The notes under the pieces are model-generated. The model ran no database searches. It saw only the letters and a list, made by a program, of their open reading frames with translations, and was not told the origin of the DNA. The translations under genes were made by a program, and so were the position numbers. A stretch of 64,000 nucleotides of DNA. Source: Branchiostoma lanceolatum (lineage: Eukaryota > Chordata > Leptocardii > Amphioxiformes > Branchiostomatidae). The stretch spans positions 2,051,501 through 2,115,500 of the forward strand of contig NC_089727.1 of the NCBI RefSeq assembly GCF_035083965.1, given 5' to 3'. Shown in pieces: positions 33,101 through 45,754 of the stretch (its first letter is position 1; each line of letters starts with the position of its first letter).

Positions 33101-36100
33101 TTCCGTTTGTGTGAGATCTCCTCTCTGGGTGACGGGAACTCCCGCCACGCCGCTCTGAGAGATGGCCCGGTGGAACAGTCCCGTTGCCATGGGAGACAGG
33201 ACGAGCAGGGAGACGGCCCAGCCTCCAGCTGACTGCCCAAATATGGTGACTCTGTCGGGATCTCCTCCGAAGTTCCGGATGTTGCCTCGTACCCACTCCA
33301 GGGCCTTTATCTGTGGTAGGGAAATGTAGGATTCATCAGTCAAGAGCGATAGCTGACTGAAACAACTATTCTATTTATTCTAGTCAATTTCAAGATTCAG
33401 GATGTATGACAAGACTGCATTGTGTATTTTGGAAATCGCAGAAACACAGGTAGACAGACAGACTACACTCGCACAAACATATAATTGTTACAACTCACTC
33501 TCTTTGGGTGAAGTGATGAAGGGAACAAACTCAGAAACATTTTGGGAGGAAATAAACTCACCGCGTCCAGAAGACCAAAGTTGCCCGGTGCGTCGTCGGC
33601 CCGGGTCGGCAGGAAGCCCAGGTTGCCCAGACGATAGTTGATGGTTACCATGACGACATTATGGAATGACGTAGGGATCTCTGCCTTGTAGAGATCGCCA
33701 CTGCCAAAACTCCAGCCCCCGCCATGGATCCATACCATCACCTGAAGCAGATGGTAAATATCAGTATTGAAGGGTTGGTAAAAATACCTGATGAAGACAG
33801 ACGGGATGGGGGCGGTATCACCTTTCGACAACCTTTGACCCGATGCTGACGTCACACGTGCAGCTCAGAAAGTCACCTGTCCACCATTTTTGAGTTGGTG
33901 AACAGTTGAACCTTCTACAATAGATGGTTCATATATATCCATGGAGGAGGCAGTGAGGAGGGGGTCGCATTGTGTTCTATGGTGGGGTGAGATAAGCAAG
34001 ACAACAATGACCTAACCTAGCTTACGCAGGAGAGCAGCGCCTTGCAAAATCAACTTTTCGATGCCAAAATTGATCTCTCATCACATAAATGCACACCATA
34101 CCTTCATACTTGTCTCTAGGTAAAACATGAATCTGTCAACAGGCAAACACCATCATCTGGCTTATGCACTGTCGAATAATAGGATTTCCCAAAAGTTAGT
34201 TTGCCTCATCGATGTGCAGATTGTTTTAGATTGTTTGGTAATAATCTAATTCATAGATTCTTCAGTGCACATCAGGGCATACTTTGATGTGGACTGGACC
34301 CGCGGCACACTGGCGGCGTCGCTGTGTCCTTAACTGGATTTGTGTTACCCTTGACTTTATAATGGGATTATCATTCAAAACGGATAAGTATGACCAAGAA
34401 GACAGCAAAACACACAAAGCTAAAAAAGATTTGTTTTTCGATGAAATTCGTTGAGTGCTTTGTCAATTCGGCAGCAGCGACGCCGCCAGCGTGCCGCTTG
34501 TTCAATGAGGGGGGAGGGGGCTTTAGTCACTATATCAAAGGCAAGGATGTCTCACCGGCAGGTTGGCAGTGGCGGAGACGTTCGGAGTGAACACGTTCAG
34601 GAACAGGCAGTCCTCGCTGCTGGAGTTACTGCGGAACGGTAGGACCTCGTCATAGATCGGATGAGGCAACGGATCGGGCAGCGGAAACTCAAACTGTGGG
34701 CATCTGGACCCGAACTCTGTGACGTCACGGACACCTGTCCAGCTGCGCGGGTCCTGGGGAGGACGCCACCTAGCGACGGAAAGAGGGTATATTCAGGTCA
34801 GAGGTCATTATTACACTGGGTCTACTTGTAGCCTACAGTATAAAAGGCATGTGAAAACTCTTTCTTGGAAAATGTACCTGAGATACTATATGGAGAAGAC
34901 AGTGTAGTGTATAGAGTTGGATTTCGTAACATTCTCCCTCCTGCCTTACTCTGTAACTACAGTACCCTGTAACCAATAGAGAATGGGGTGCCAAATGGCT
35001 ACTTCAGTGAGCTAAAGTTTAATGAAAACTAGATTTTGGTCCTTCTTTTCGTATACTCCTGGAATGATGTAGTCAAATCCTAACCTGACAGCGTCAGAAT
35101 CGAGATGGCGGCATTCCTTTGAAACTCGAGGTGCAAATGTCTACATTTGACATTGTTTTGGACACCTCACATATCGAACAACCGTTTGGGGTGAGATGTT
35201 ATGACATGGAATGTTAATGGCCGAGATTCTAACACCCTGCATTTGCCAACTTTCATATTGTCTTTACTACAGATTTCAATGACTGTCCTTTGCCCTTCAA
35301 AAGGAAACTCTGAAACCAGTACTCGGTAAATATTGACGCCGACCTCTCACTATGAGTACTTATCTTAACGTTTATAAACGCAGACAGGTGTGACCGGGTG
35401 TTAAACGTGCTCCAGGTGTGGCTCTTAAGAAACCCGAGACCTCCATTCTACGTCCCGCCCTTGGGAACGTGACAAATCGTTTCAACCTGCAGCTGAGGTA
35501 AGCAACAAAGATCGTACCAAGTGCCTCAATGGCACAATGTCTGGAGATGTGAAAGATTTGATCCCAGGACCTTTTGATTCTGACAAAAACACCCTAAACA
35601 CAAGGCCGCAATATGTCACACTTACAGCTCACATGGAACATCATTAGTTAATGATACTCTCCAAGCAGAGGAGTGGGTCCGGCAGGTTTTTTACTTGTTT
35701 TTAGACGTTTTTGTCGGGCTTTCTACTTTGTCATGGTATCTTTGTCTCTTTAACCCAGGACAAAGATACCATGACAAAGTAGAAAGCCCGACAAAAACGC
35801 CTAAAAACACGTCAAAAACCTGCCAGACCCACTCCTCTGCTTGGAGAGTAAGTTAATGATTATAATTGGACCATATAGTTTCACCCCGACAACGCAATCA
35901 AAAGTTACATATTCAGTGACAAGTTAACTATTTATTATTTCCTTCCTCAACCTGGCACCCACCTGAGGTCCCCCACAGGCGGAGCGGCGTAAGGAATCCC
36001 CTTGAAGGTGAAGACGCGGTCAAAGACGGCATTTCCGACAACAGAGGAGGTCAGGAACTCTGAACCTCTCACGTCGCCATGGGTGGTGGACACAACAGCG

Positions 36101-36705
36101 GCGTCTGGAACAAATGTTGAAACGTCACATGTCTTGTCAAAAAGGAAGCCCAAAGTAATGGAATCTACGACTATTTATTAACGAAACGTGTTTCCCTAGT
36201 AACTTAAGAAAAGTAACACAGTGATTTCAATTATTTTCTTTTTTCACAGCAAAAATAAATAAACATGAAAAAATGTTTCTGTAGCTATGTTCTCTCATTT
36301 TGCTGGCTAAAAACTATGTCAAAGGTTACCGTGCAGTGACATCCTGCATTACGCAACCTTTAACCTTCGCAGTCTTAAACTTCTAAATTGGACTAGAAGA
36401 CATAGTCCTTTTGAATATCTAGTGTTTTTCAAGCCACGTCCACGTCAAGCCATGTAAGTGGACGTGTAAGGTTGATGAACGTCGTTCTAGGGAACACGTC
36501 ACAACGTTTTAAGAAATATGACTAGTATTATCTGAAGTAATCCTGGCTGATTTTGCCTCGCGTGTGAAGAATAACCAGTGAATTTGTGTGCAGAAGAAGT
36601 AAAAGTAAAACCAACCTCACCTGATCCACCTGCACGAAGCAGGATAGCTGTTGTGAAAGTGATAAACACACAGACAGGTCGGGAGGTACGGTAACAGTCG
36701 GCCAT
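30195..36705 (-). CDS. CES-4: type-B carboxylesterase, complete (611 aa)
   Basis: Ten minus-strand exons: 36705-36621, 36104-35963, 34769-34556, 33741-33562, 33310-33036, 32734-32656, 32507-32331, 31883-31703, 31291-31063, 30468-30195. The total is 1836 nt, in frame, all GT-AG. It opens with a signal peptide (MADCYRTSRPVCVFITFTTA...). The oxyanion hole is H153GGG. The triad is Ser234 (GQSAGG), Glu346 (NNDEFG) and His474 (VDHADD). The exon-3 region is 12 nt longer than in CES-1. The tail (SVLALTLVMFYLMV) is hydrophobic and there is no ER-retention motif. A secreted, probably surface-anchored ester hydrolase; the substrate cannot be read from sequence. Intron 2 holds the hairpin element at 35655-35850. 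Confidence 0.92.
35655..35850. mobile_element. 196-bp hairpin transposon with 9-bp target duplication
   Basis: Almost the whole element is an inverted repeat, with arms of about 92 bp starting TACTCTCCAAGCAGAGGAG around a short loop near 35750. The 9-bp repeat AGTTAATGA flanks it at 35646-35654 and 35851-35859. It has no coding capacity. The size and duplication fit a Mutator-like MITE. Confidence 0.85.
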
Positions 36706-36736
36706 CTCGACTGGAAGGTTCGTTACGAGAACAACA

Positions 36737-36777
36737 CGACCTTTGTCCCACTGTGACTGTTTGTTCGCGTTACGTCA
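36737..36777 (-). promoter_or_regulatory. Upstream motifs of CES-4: DR1 and CRE-like site
   Basis: DR1-type GGGACA-A-AGGTCG on the minus strand (36749-36737) lies 32 bp before the ATG. TTACGTCA (36770-36777), CRE/ATF-like, lies 65 bp before it. Both recur in the same order upstream of CES-5. Confidence 0.5.
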
Positions 36778-37379
36778 TGTACACATACAGTCCAATGACT
36801 TTGCAATTCCTGTCTTCAATACCCAGAACCGGGACTGTATTCGTTGACTGACAAGATGGCAACTTCATAGTCGTTCAGTCCACAAAAGCAGAATGTATAA
36901 TGCACCTCTTGTTTGAGCACATGTCTGGCTGATAACGCTATGATCAAAGTGCCCAATAGCTACATACCACTTCTTTGTCTTTGGTGACCTAGGTGACTTT
37001 GTCCAAACAGTGTACTCACAAGCGCGCCAAGGAATGTATCTAGACTGGCTTTCCCATGCAGGCTCTGACCAAGGCTGTCTTAAAAGTCGTTTTGTTTTCA
37101 AAAGGGTCATTTACGATTAGTTATGATTATAAATTATATTGGAGTTTTGAAGGAGTTGATTAGCTTGAAAATCAATGACCCACAGTTAGCTTCTTATGTT
37201 GAAGAAGAGAGGTTTTGAAAAAGTGCATTGGCGATGGGTCAACTAGTACTGTAAGGGGGACACGATGATGAGTGTAATGTTGACAAAGAGGTCAGACTAC
37301 CTATTTGAAAGAGGTCCAAACTATTTTCAATCTTAATTTTTTCATAGTAAAATGGGCATCATTAACGGTACAAAAAAGA

Positions 37380-37650
37380 AAGAAATTTGAACTGATCGTG
37401 TGTAATTTTATTTCCCTGATAATAAACTAGATCTTCTTTTCCATATGTAGTAACGTGCGTTTAGAAAACTTAAAATCTTCCTGTCACATCACTGTCATTG
37501 GCATTAGGGATGCAACAAAATGCATATGCGTTAATCATATTTTCTAGTACTCTGGAAACTAACTAGAGCTAGCAGATCTCTTATTACCGCCAGTGTGCCA
37601 TTATTAGGCGCAGGTACAACCGTCGGAATAGCACGCATAAGAGGGCCCAG
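37380..37650 (-). pseudogene. Relic of an ENPP last exon and 3' flank
   Basis: This aligns in order with the ENPP-A 3' end (45550-45875). The shared blocks include 'ttttatttcc(t/c)tgata', 'actagatcttcttttccatat', 'taatcatattttctag', 'agctagca' followed by 'atct', and a decayed version of the codons for the end of exon 3 (ccagtgtgcca...aggcgcagg...cgcataagaggg). Substitutions and small gaps destroy the frame and similarity stops near 37650. It is the 3' end of a lost ENPP copy. Confidence 0.7.
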
Positions 37651-38398
37651 TAACGTAAGAACGCGTCAATATTTCATTTTCATGTCACGCAGTGTTCTAG
37701 ACTATCTAAGTCTTGTAGAAGGCCTTTTGTTAGAGAATATAAGAGAAATGTTTAATTGGATGAGACTTCACAGTATAGAGTTTTTTGGTCCAAAAACATA
37801 ATCTAAGCCCATTTTTACACGTCAGCGGACCCCTAGTGGTCAAACCGTAACCTCACGTCATAAGACAACAATATGGTGGCATTGTTTGAAACTCGACGTG
37901 TCGTCGTAATCTTTTACCGTGTAGAAAATGTTTGAATTGGACACTTGACATAGCGGACTACTGTATGGAGCGAGCTGTTATGACCTGGAATGTTCACGGA
38001 TGATGATCATAATACGGTGAATGTGCTTATTTCCACATTATATATGTTGCTTTGTTGTCATTAGGACTCAAATGACTGTGTATCTCTGCTATATTGTATC
38101 TGACCCTTCCCTCTTCCCTCATGACCTCAATGAAAAGCGGCCTGCGTGCCGATTTGAGCTTATCATGAATAAACAAAGGTTCAAACAAATCAAACAAAAT
38201 CTTACATGTATATGCTGATTTTAATTGGTGTTATTTGTCCTATGATGATGATGATGATAATTTGTTCTAGATGTGAGCGGAGTCAAACTTATCACAAAAC
38301 ACCTGAATTTCATTCTTCAGATCGACGCAGGGTTGTAAAAGACTGATGCCGTCAACGTGCAATCCTAGACCTGCCGTACGGCGATTATGAACGGGACT

Positions 38399-41300
38399 TT
38401 AAGCCAACAGATAGGACATAATCAACATAAACGCCAGGACAGAAAGGCTACGTGAAGCCCCGTGTGTTCCAGCGTTGAAGCCAGCCCTGGCGCGGTGGTT
38501 GTGGACGTGCATTCCCAGAAGCCTCGGCACCTCCTCGTTCCAAAACTTCATCCGGGACTCCCTCAGTTTGACGTCAGCAGATGACGTCACGTCCAGCTTC
38601 AGATAGGACTGGGCTGAAGAAGTGTAACGAGGCCAGTGGACCATGTTACGCATGCGCGCCGCTCCTGTGGAGTCGTTGGGGTCTCTGTAACAAGCAGAGA
38701 GAGTGAGAGAAACAAATAAACAAAAAAAGAGCGAGTGAATAAGATTTAATTTAGCACCTATTTGAATGAAAGAATGAGTATCATAGCATTTTTCATTCTA
38801 TACTAAAATAATGCACGGTTATCATTGACTTCTGCTGGTGCCTTTGTCAACAGGTAACTTTTATATCTAAAATTAAGTACCCTTTTCATTAAGTTGACTC
38901 TCACCCCACCATTAAGACCTGCCACTAGCCTCAAAGCAGGCCCAACCGTATCCAACTGGAAGAAGGAGCTTGTATAGCAATCCAAGGTTGCAAAACATAC
39001 TTCTTCTGCCAGTTTGATACGGTCTTCGCAACCTATAGATCTGCTTGGAGATTAACCTGCCACACCGTCTACGGTCATCGGTCGTATTCGTTGATCACTA
39101 GGAGGGCACCTTAAGTAAAAAAAATCACCAGAGCCTCGAGTGTATGTTCAACCTGAGCATCTGCCCAATACCATTGTACAGGGCTGGGGAACATTGGCCA
39201 ATCTCTGAAAGTCGCGCGATGATCGAGAGAACACTGGGGCTAATACTCTTGAAAATGTCATTTTAAGCTCACAGACTCGTCGGTCGATAGATTTTCATGC
39301 GCTGTGGGTTTTTTTTAAAATTGGTCAGAAATTACCCGCAATGGCAGCCTTTCTAGTGCTTAACTCATACAGGGTTTTACAGGTTTCACACAATACACAA
39401 CATATAATATCTTATCCACACTTGCATTTTGCCATTCGGCGCCACCAGGTGACCTCAATACGACCTCCCCCAACCGAAGTCAGGTACCCATTAACACCTG
39501 GGTGGAGTGAGGAAAGTCGTGTAAAGTGCCTTTCCCAAGGGGCCAAGATCGGGGACATGACAGGATTCGAACTCGGGACCTCTTGGTTCTGAGTCGAACG
39601 CTCTGCCATTGCGCCACACGACCCCACTGGCAGGGACATAAAAGATAAATCTACCCACCCGTTAGTGGCGAAGTTGACCCAGTACGCCATCATGTCCAGA
39701 CTCAGGTCTCTCTCCTCCTGGGTGAAGCTGTACTTCCAGTACGAACCCTTCTCATCACGCAGGAGAGGGATGCCGAACATGAAGAACAGGTCGTCGGTGT
39801 GGTCAACCTTTGTGTACGGCGGGCGGAAGGAGAAAACCGAGGCGACGTGCTGCAGCTCGTACTGGTAAACTCGACTGTGGGGGGCTGCGTAGAGAAAAAA
39901 AATAGACAGTAGGATTTTTACATGTGTAAGACTGTGATATCGCCTGCTGAAACAAGCAGTAGAATAGATAGGTTTACAACCACTTTTAACTATACGCTTA
40001 AACGATAATGTATCGATAATTCTCGTCCTTTGATATGAACAATAAATGACAGCCCGTTGACAGCTCGTGAGACAAAACAACAGAATCGAAAGAATCTGTA
40101 ACTGAAGCAGTGTGATACACGCACAATACTTTCTCAGCATTCGAACAGCACCAAGCCTTCCCCATTAGTGTCCCAAATACGAGAGTCAATTTTGCCTTGT
40201 ACCCATTGATAGTGATAGTACCCTGGCCAATATAGGCCTCGGGATTGTCGTTGAGCAAGGGATCTAAAGCCCCTGTCACACTTGTGCGTGTATACAAGCC
40301 TGCATGAGTTGCGTTTAAACATGTTTTTGGTTTAGGTTAAGTTTGCAGCCGAAGAAGTCATTTGGCTGCACGGTAGATCAAAGTGAGAAACAACTTCTTC
40401 CCCTCAAACAATATATACTTAAACCAAAGACATGTTAATGCGCAACTCATGCGCACTTGGATATACGCATAAGTGTGACAGGGCCCTAACCACCCGCTGT
40501 GCGCTCCGGAAACGCCCGAATCGCCGGCTACCGCTCGGGTTCCTTCGGCTACCGCTCGGGTTCCTTCGGCTACCGCTCGGGTGATCCCCGAGTACTTCAT
40601 TTCGGGTCACGCTCGGACTGAACTAACTTGGACACCAACCCGGGCAGTTCAGCACAGGCGATTCAACGAAAATTCCGAGGCGTACCTCCTCTGATAGTAC
40701 CACACAAATACGAGACTTCCTCACCCTCCCATGCCACTGCCGGCATGCCTGACTGGGCCTTAGCCATCATGACTGTCGGTGCGGTGAACCACGCGTCCAT
40801 CAGGATGTTGAGGAACTGGTTGCGCAGGTAGATCGGATCGTCCGCCATGACGGGGTCCAGGTATACGTAGTCCAACACAGGCTGGAGAATCGCACTCCCA
40901 CTACCGCCCTAAGGAATAACACAGGCAAAAGAGTTTCAAAACACAGTCAAGCGTGTCATAACTATGCTACTGTCACATTTCCAAACCGGGGCCCGGTCAG
41001 GCATATTGCGGGAACGAAAGGTATTCGCTGAGCACAAAATGTTTTTGAAATAATCAAAATATCAAATTTTTCATGGATGCAGTCCAATAGTCACTTACAA
41101 GGTACTGGCCGGCTATCTGTTGTAGATTGTTGAGCAGGTAAGTTTCGAACTCTGCCCTGGTCATCCCGTCTGCATCAACGTACGGAAACTCAGACGCTAG
41201 TTGGTACCCAAACTCGTCGTTGTTGGTACCCAGGAGGTAGTCCACCCTGTTGATGAACTTGTGGTTCATCAGGTCCTGCGATAAAACACACAATACAGAT

Positions 41301-44300
41301 TGTTATAAAAATATTGCTCCATAGCGTGGTTGAAAAAGATTAAATGTATAATGCATAAGACACGACGTCTAATCAGACAACGTCGAGATATTTGAATGAA
41401 TGACCGGTGAATGAAAAGCGCACGGAGGTCGATGCCGACTTCCACCTCCCATCATCAATACCAACGTGGCAATGCAATTAACGACACGAACAACATAATC
41501 ATTGGCACATGTCCAGCGGACGCGCTTAGCAATCTGTACCTTTATAATCAACTTAGATTGACACATTTTATATCTGCCTGGCACAATAAAGGATCATTCC
41601 TACCCAAGGACTTTGCAAGAGGAACCTTCCATCGATGACCACGGACGATAACACCGGCGTCGTGAAGTCCTCACTCGGTAACCTGCCAAGGCCAAATTCA
41701 TTTTTAAGTTGATTGAACAAAATATTTAGTTAAAACAGCATGACCTTAAACGTTAGTTACGTTATATAGTGCAGACGTTTTCGAATAAAAACAGATTTTT
41801 ATAACACACAAATGTAGAATCATCTGAAACTTTAACTTCTAGGTGATTATATATATATATATGGACTTGGTAGTCGACTGTGTTGTGCTGCTGTAGCGGT
41901 CTGGACACTCTGCAACAACTCTCCAAGTCGACTAAAAAAACTAGATTAAAGATGGAATACCACAAGGAACATACCCCCGCAGACAGCTCATCATGTCATC
42001 GTAGGAGGCCGTGGTGCAGTTCAACCCGCGAGCGAGGGTTTCCATCCGTGTTAGATCTCCTTTCGGAGTGACTGCAACTCCGGCCACGCCGCTCTGGGAG
42101 ATGGCCCGGTGGAACAGTCCCGTTGCCATCGGAGACATGACGAGCAGGGACACGGCCCAGCCTCCAGCTGACTCCCCAAATATGGTGACTCTGTCGGGAT
42201 CTCCTCCGAAGTTCCGGATGTTGCTTCGTACCCACTCCAGGGCCTTTATCTGAGGTAGGACAATGTTGGGTTCATCAGTCAAGAGTGATAGCTGACTGAA
42301 ACAACTATTGTGTTCAAATTTAAGATTAGGGGTGTATGACAAGACTGCATTGTGTATATTCGGAATCCCGGAAATACAGACAGACAGACAAACAGACAGA
42401 CAAAAACAATAACTCACTTTCTTTGTGTGAAGCGATGAAGAGATAAAACTCAAATAAACTTTTTGGGAGGAAATAAACTCACCGTGTCCAGGAGACCAAA
42501 GTTGCCCGGTGCGTCGTCGTCTCCGGTCGGCAGGAAGCCCAGGTTGCCCAGACGATAGTTGATGGTTACCATGACGACGTTATGGAGTGACGTGGGGACC
42601 TCTGCTGGGTAGGTTTCGCCACTACCAAGGTACCAACCCCCGCCATGGATCCACACCATCACCTTAACAGAAGGTAAATATTAGTATTGAAGGCCATCTG
42701 GGCTAGTAAAATACCTTATGAAAAGGGCAACCATCAAATGCAGGACAGACATACTTAAGAACTCTTCCATACCTGATATAGTACGACTTTTAAATGCTTG
42801 ACCAAGCGGTCAAAAGCTTTGATGTTCATTATCACCTTTATCTCCGCTTGTTGAAATGAATTCAATGCGCTCCGTTCTGTCGATAGATTCAATTACATAC
42901 TAGGAGGTGATAATCCCTACTGTGTACAGATAGGTATATACATCAAAGAATGTTTGGACATTAGAACAAGCAATGTATAAGTATATGACATGTGATATTT
43001 CGATATGTTGCTCTATCCCATATGATTGTGTTTAATCAAACTCATTTGTATCCACCTATTTGTTCGCATGTATGTTTGTATGTAGTAGACCTTACCAAAG
43101 TCGCTGTGCTTTTGTTGTGTCAATAAAGATCTCCATATAATACCAGGATTTGAAATTACTAGTATGTGTTTGTTTTTATGTTAAGTTATTGGTTAATAAC
43201 TTTAGGTAAAACGGGAATTCCCTATTTTGATGGTTTTAGCCCATAAAACAACATCAATGACGTCATTATTACGTCATATTACGTCATGAGGATAAAATAA
43301 TTAAAGGAGTGATTCTTCTTTACATTTACATCACCCCCTGCAAAGTTGGTGATAATACATCATACTGTTTGGTAGTTATGAGGGGGGGGGGGGCGAATGA
43401 GCCACCACCACCCTCGTCCCAGGGACCGGTCTAGGTCGGGTTAAGGCATACTTTAGTCACTATATCAAAGGTAGGGCTATCTTACAGGCAGGTTGGCATT
43501 GGCGGAAACGTTTGGAGTGTACACGTCCAGGAACAGGCAGTCCTCGCTGCTGCTGGTGTTACTGCGGGACCCCAGTACCTCGTCGTAGAGCGGATGAGGT
43601 AGCGCGAACTCGTCCTGTGGGCATCTGGACCCGAACTCCGTGACGTCACGGACACCTGTCCAGCTGCCCGGGTCCTGGGGAGGGCGCCACCTAGCGACGG
43701 ACAGGAGGGATGTTCAGGGCAAAGGTCACTATTACACGCTGGCGTACACTGGGTCTACTTGTAGCATATATAAGGCCCGTGAAAACTATTTTTCTAGGAA
43801 AATGTAGGTGAGACATCATATGGAGGAGAGTTCACACGAACCATCATTTACTTGTTGATTGTCAAATTGGTATCATATAGTCTGCAAACCGACTGCGCAA
43901 TCACTGCGTATTCAGTTAATCATTTGTTATTTCCTTCTTTTTACCTAACACCTACCTGAGGTCCCCTACAGGCGGAGCGGCGTAACGAATCCCCTTGAAG
44001 ATGTAGATCCGGTCAAAGACGGCATTTCCGACAACAGAGGCGGTCATGAACTCTGAACCTCTCACGTCGCCATGGGTGGTGGACACAACAGCGGCGTCTG
44101 GAACAAATATCAATAAGGCCTCCTTTCTTGTCAAAACGGACGCTCTGGTAATTGATTCGAATCTACGACTATTTATCAAAAAATCATGTAACCTACTAAC
44201 GTTAGAAAAGTAACACAGTGATTTCAATTTTTGTTTTCATCACATATTTTCGCAACCTTGCTAGCGGAAAACTGTGTCAGAGGTTACTGTGCAGTGAAGT

Positions 44301-44635
44301 TACGCAACATCTCACCTTTGTCCTTGCAGTCTTAAACTTCTAAATTGGACTAGAAGAAATGGCCTTTTGAATAATTAGTGTTTTTCAAGTCATGTAAGTG
44401 GACGTGTAAGGTTGATGAACCTAGTTCTCGGGAACACGTCACAAAGTTTTAAAAAATATGACTGATATCGTCGGGACTGATTTTTCCTCGCGTGTAAAGA
44501 ATAACAAGTGAATTTGTTTGCAGAAAAAGGAAAAGTAAAACCAACCTCACCTGATCCACCTGTAAGAAGCAGGAACACCGCTGTGAAGGCGACAAAAGTA
44601 CGGACAGCTCGGGAGGTACGATAACACCCGGCCAT
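38399..44635 (-). CDS. CES-5: type-B carboxylesterase, complete (612 aa)
   Basis: Ten minus-strand exons: 44635-44551, 44096-43955, 43690-43486, 42662-42483, 42249-41975, 41682-41604, 41275-41099, 40908-40725, 39884-39659, 38684-38399. The total is 1839 nt, in frame. The exon-7 donor is shifted in sequence (TACCTT/GTAAGT) but keeps phase. Signal peptide MAGCYRTSRAVRTFVAFTAV..., oxyanion hole H150GGG, Ser231 (GESAGG), Glu343 (NNDEFG), His471 (VDHTDD). The C-terminus LSVLAFMLIMSYLLA is hydrophobic, as in CES-1 and CES-4, which suggests anchoring. Exons 9 and 10 are close to CES-1, and the whole gene is the nearest visible relative of CES-4. Confidence 0.92.
39418..39625 (-). repeat. tRNA-derived SINE in intron 9 of CES-5
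   Basis: The minus-strand head 'gtcgtgtggcgcaatggcag' has the B box GAGTTCGAATCC and an anticodon-loop-like 'ctcagaa'. It is followed by the body 'gggaaaggcactttacacg'. It is the best-preserved head of the main SINE family here. Confidence 0.85.
40265..40489. mobile_element. 225-bp MITE in intron 8 of CES-5
   Basis: The ends taaagcccctgtcacactt and aagtgtgacagggccctaa form inverted repeats. Interior similarity between the arms continues (gcatgagttgcg / cgcaactcatgc). There is no coding frame. Confidence 0.7.
40526..40583. repeat. Three copies of a 21-bp repeat
   Basis: The unit 'ggctaccgctcgggttcctt' repeats almost perfectly three times, just beyond the MITE in CES-5 intron 8. Confidence 0.9.
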
Positions 44636-45754
44636 CTCGACTAGAAGGTTCGAAGGTGCTTCACATGAGTGAACAAGACCTTTGTCCCACCTGACCTCTA
44701 GTGGCTGTTTTTTTGGCGTTACGTCATGTACACAGTCCAATGACATTGCAATTTCTGTCAACAAATCTCCAAGCAGATATTGAAATTTTATATCTTACCG
44801 GTATGTTTTAGTGACCAGCTATCCTTGAAGGGTTGCGAGCCAGAAACACGGTACTGTTAACAAAATTTACGATATTCCCACACAACATGTGATGGAGAAA
44901 TCTTTAATACCCAGAACCAATTTCATTCGTTGACTGACATGATTACAACTTCATTCGACGTTCAGTCCACAAAAGCAGAATGTATAATGCTCCTATTGTT
45001 TGAGCACATGTCCGGTTGATAGCGCTAAGTGTATGCATGTATGATCAAAGTGCCCAATAGCTACATACCACTTAAAAACTTCTTGTCTTCGGTGACCTAG
45101 GAGACTTTGTCCAAACAGTGTACTCACGCGCAAGCAGACTCTGACCAAAGAATGTATTTAGACTGGCTTTACCATTCAGGCTCTGCTCAAGGGATGTCAT
45201 AAAATTGACCATTAGAATTTCTTAAAACTGCAGCTTATAATGACCCAATAAGAGTCTTGAAAGTCATTTCCATTCAGAAGGGTCATTTACATTATAGTTA
45301 TGATTATATATTTAATTTGGTTTCTGAAGAAGGAGTTGATTAAATAGCTTGTAAGTCAATGGTCCACAGGTAGATTTAAAGGTTGAACAACAGTGGTTTG
45401 AAAAAGTGTCCTAGCGAAGGGTCAACTGTAAGGGTGTTTGAGTGTAATGTCGGACAAAGTAGTCATACTACCTTTTTCAAAGAGGTCCAAACTATTTTAA
45501 GAGTTGATTTTCCAATAGTAAAATGGGCATTTCTAACAGAAAAAAAGAAAGAAATTTAAACTCATCGTGTGCAATTTTATTTCCTTGATAGATAACTAGA
45601 TCTTCTTTTCCATATATCGTAACGTGCGTTATGAACAAGAGGATAAACAAGTTTAGAAACTTGAAACCTATACCTGCACGCCTGCACGAGTTACTCAGAC
45701 ACATAACATCACTATCATTGACATCACCACTAATGTCAGCAACAACAAAACGTA
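44636..45754. other. Intergenic region between ENPP-A and CES-5
   Basis: Tail of ENPP-A running into the CES-5 upstream region, both on the minus strand. No extra gene is seen. A minus-strand AATAAA at 45576-45581 is the likely ENPP-A polyadenylation signal, about 175 bp after its stop. Confidence 0.7.
44676..44726 (-). promoter_or_regulatory. Upstream motifs of CES-5: DR1 and CRE-like site
   Basis: GGGACA-A-AGGTCT (minus strand, 44688-44676) lies 41 bp upstream of the ATG, with TTACGTCA at 44719-44726. Order and spacing match CES-4. Confidence 0.5.

Larger units (their letters stand above)
36706..38398. other. Intergenic region between CES-5 and CES-4
   Basis: The first ~1 kb aligns with the upstream region of CES-5 (44640-45800). 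It is followed by the ENPP relic (37380-37650) and, at about 37830-38010, a stretch related to CES intron 2. No intact gene is present. A CES-5 polyadenylation signal was not clearly found. Confidence 0.6.
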
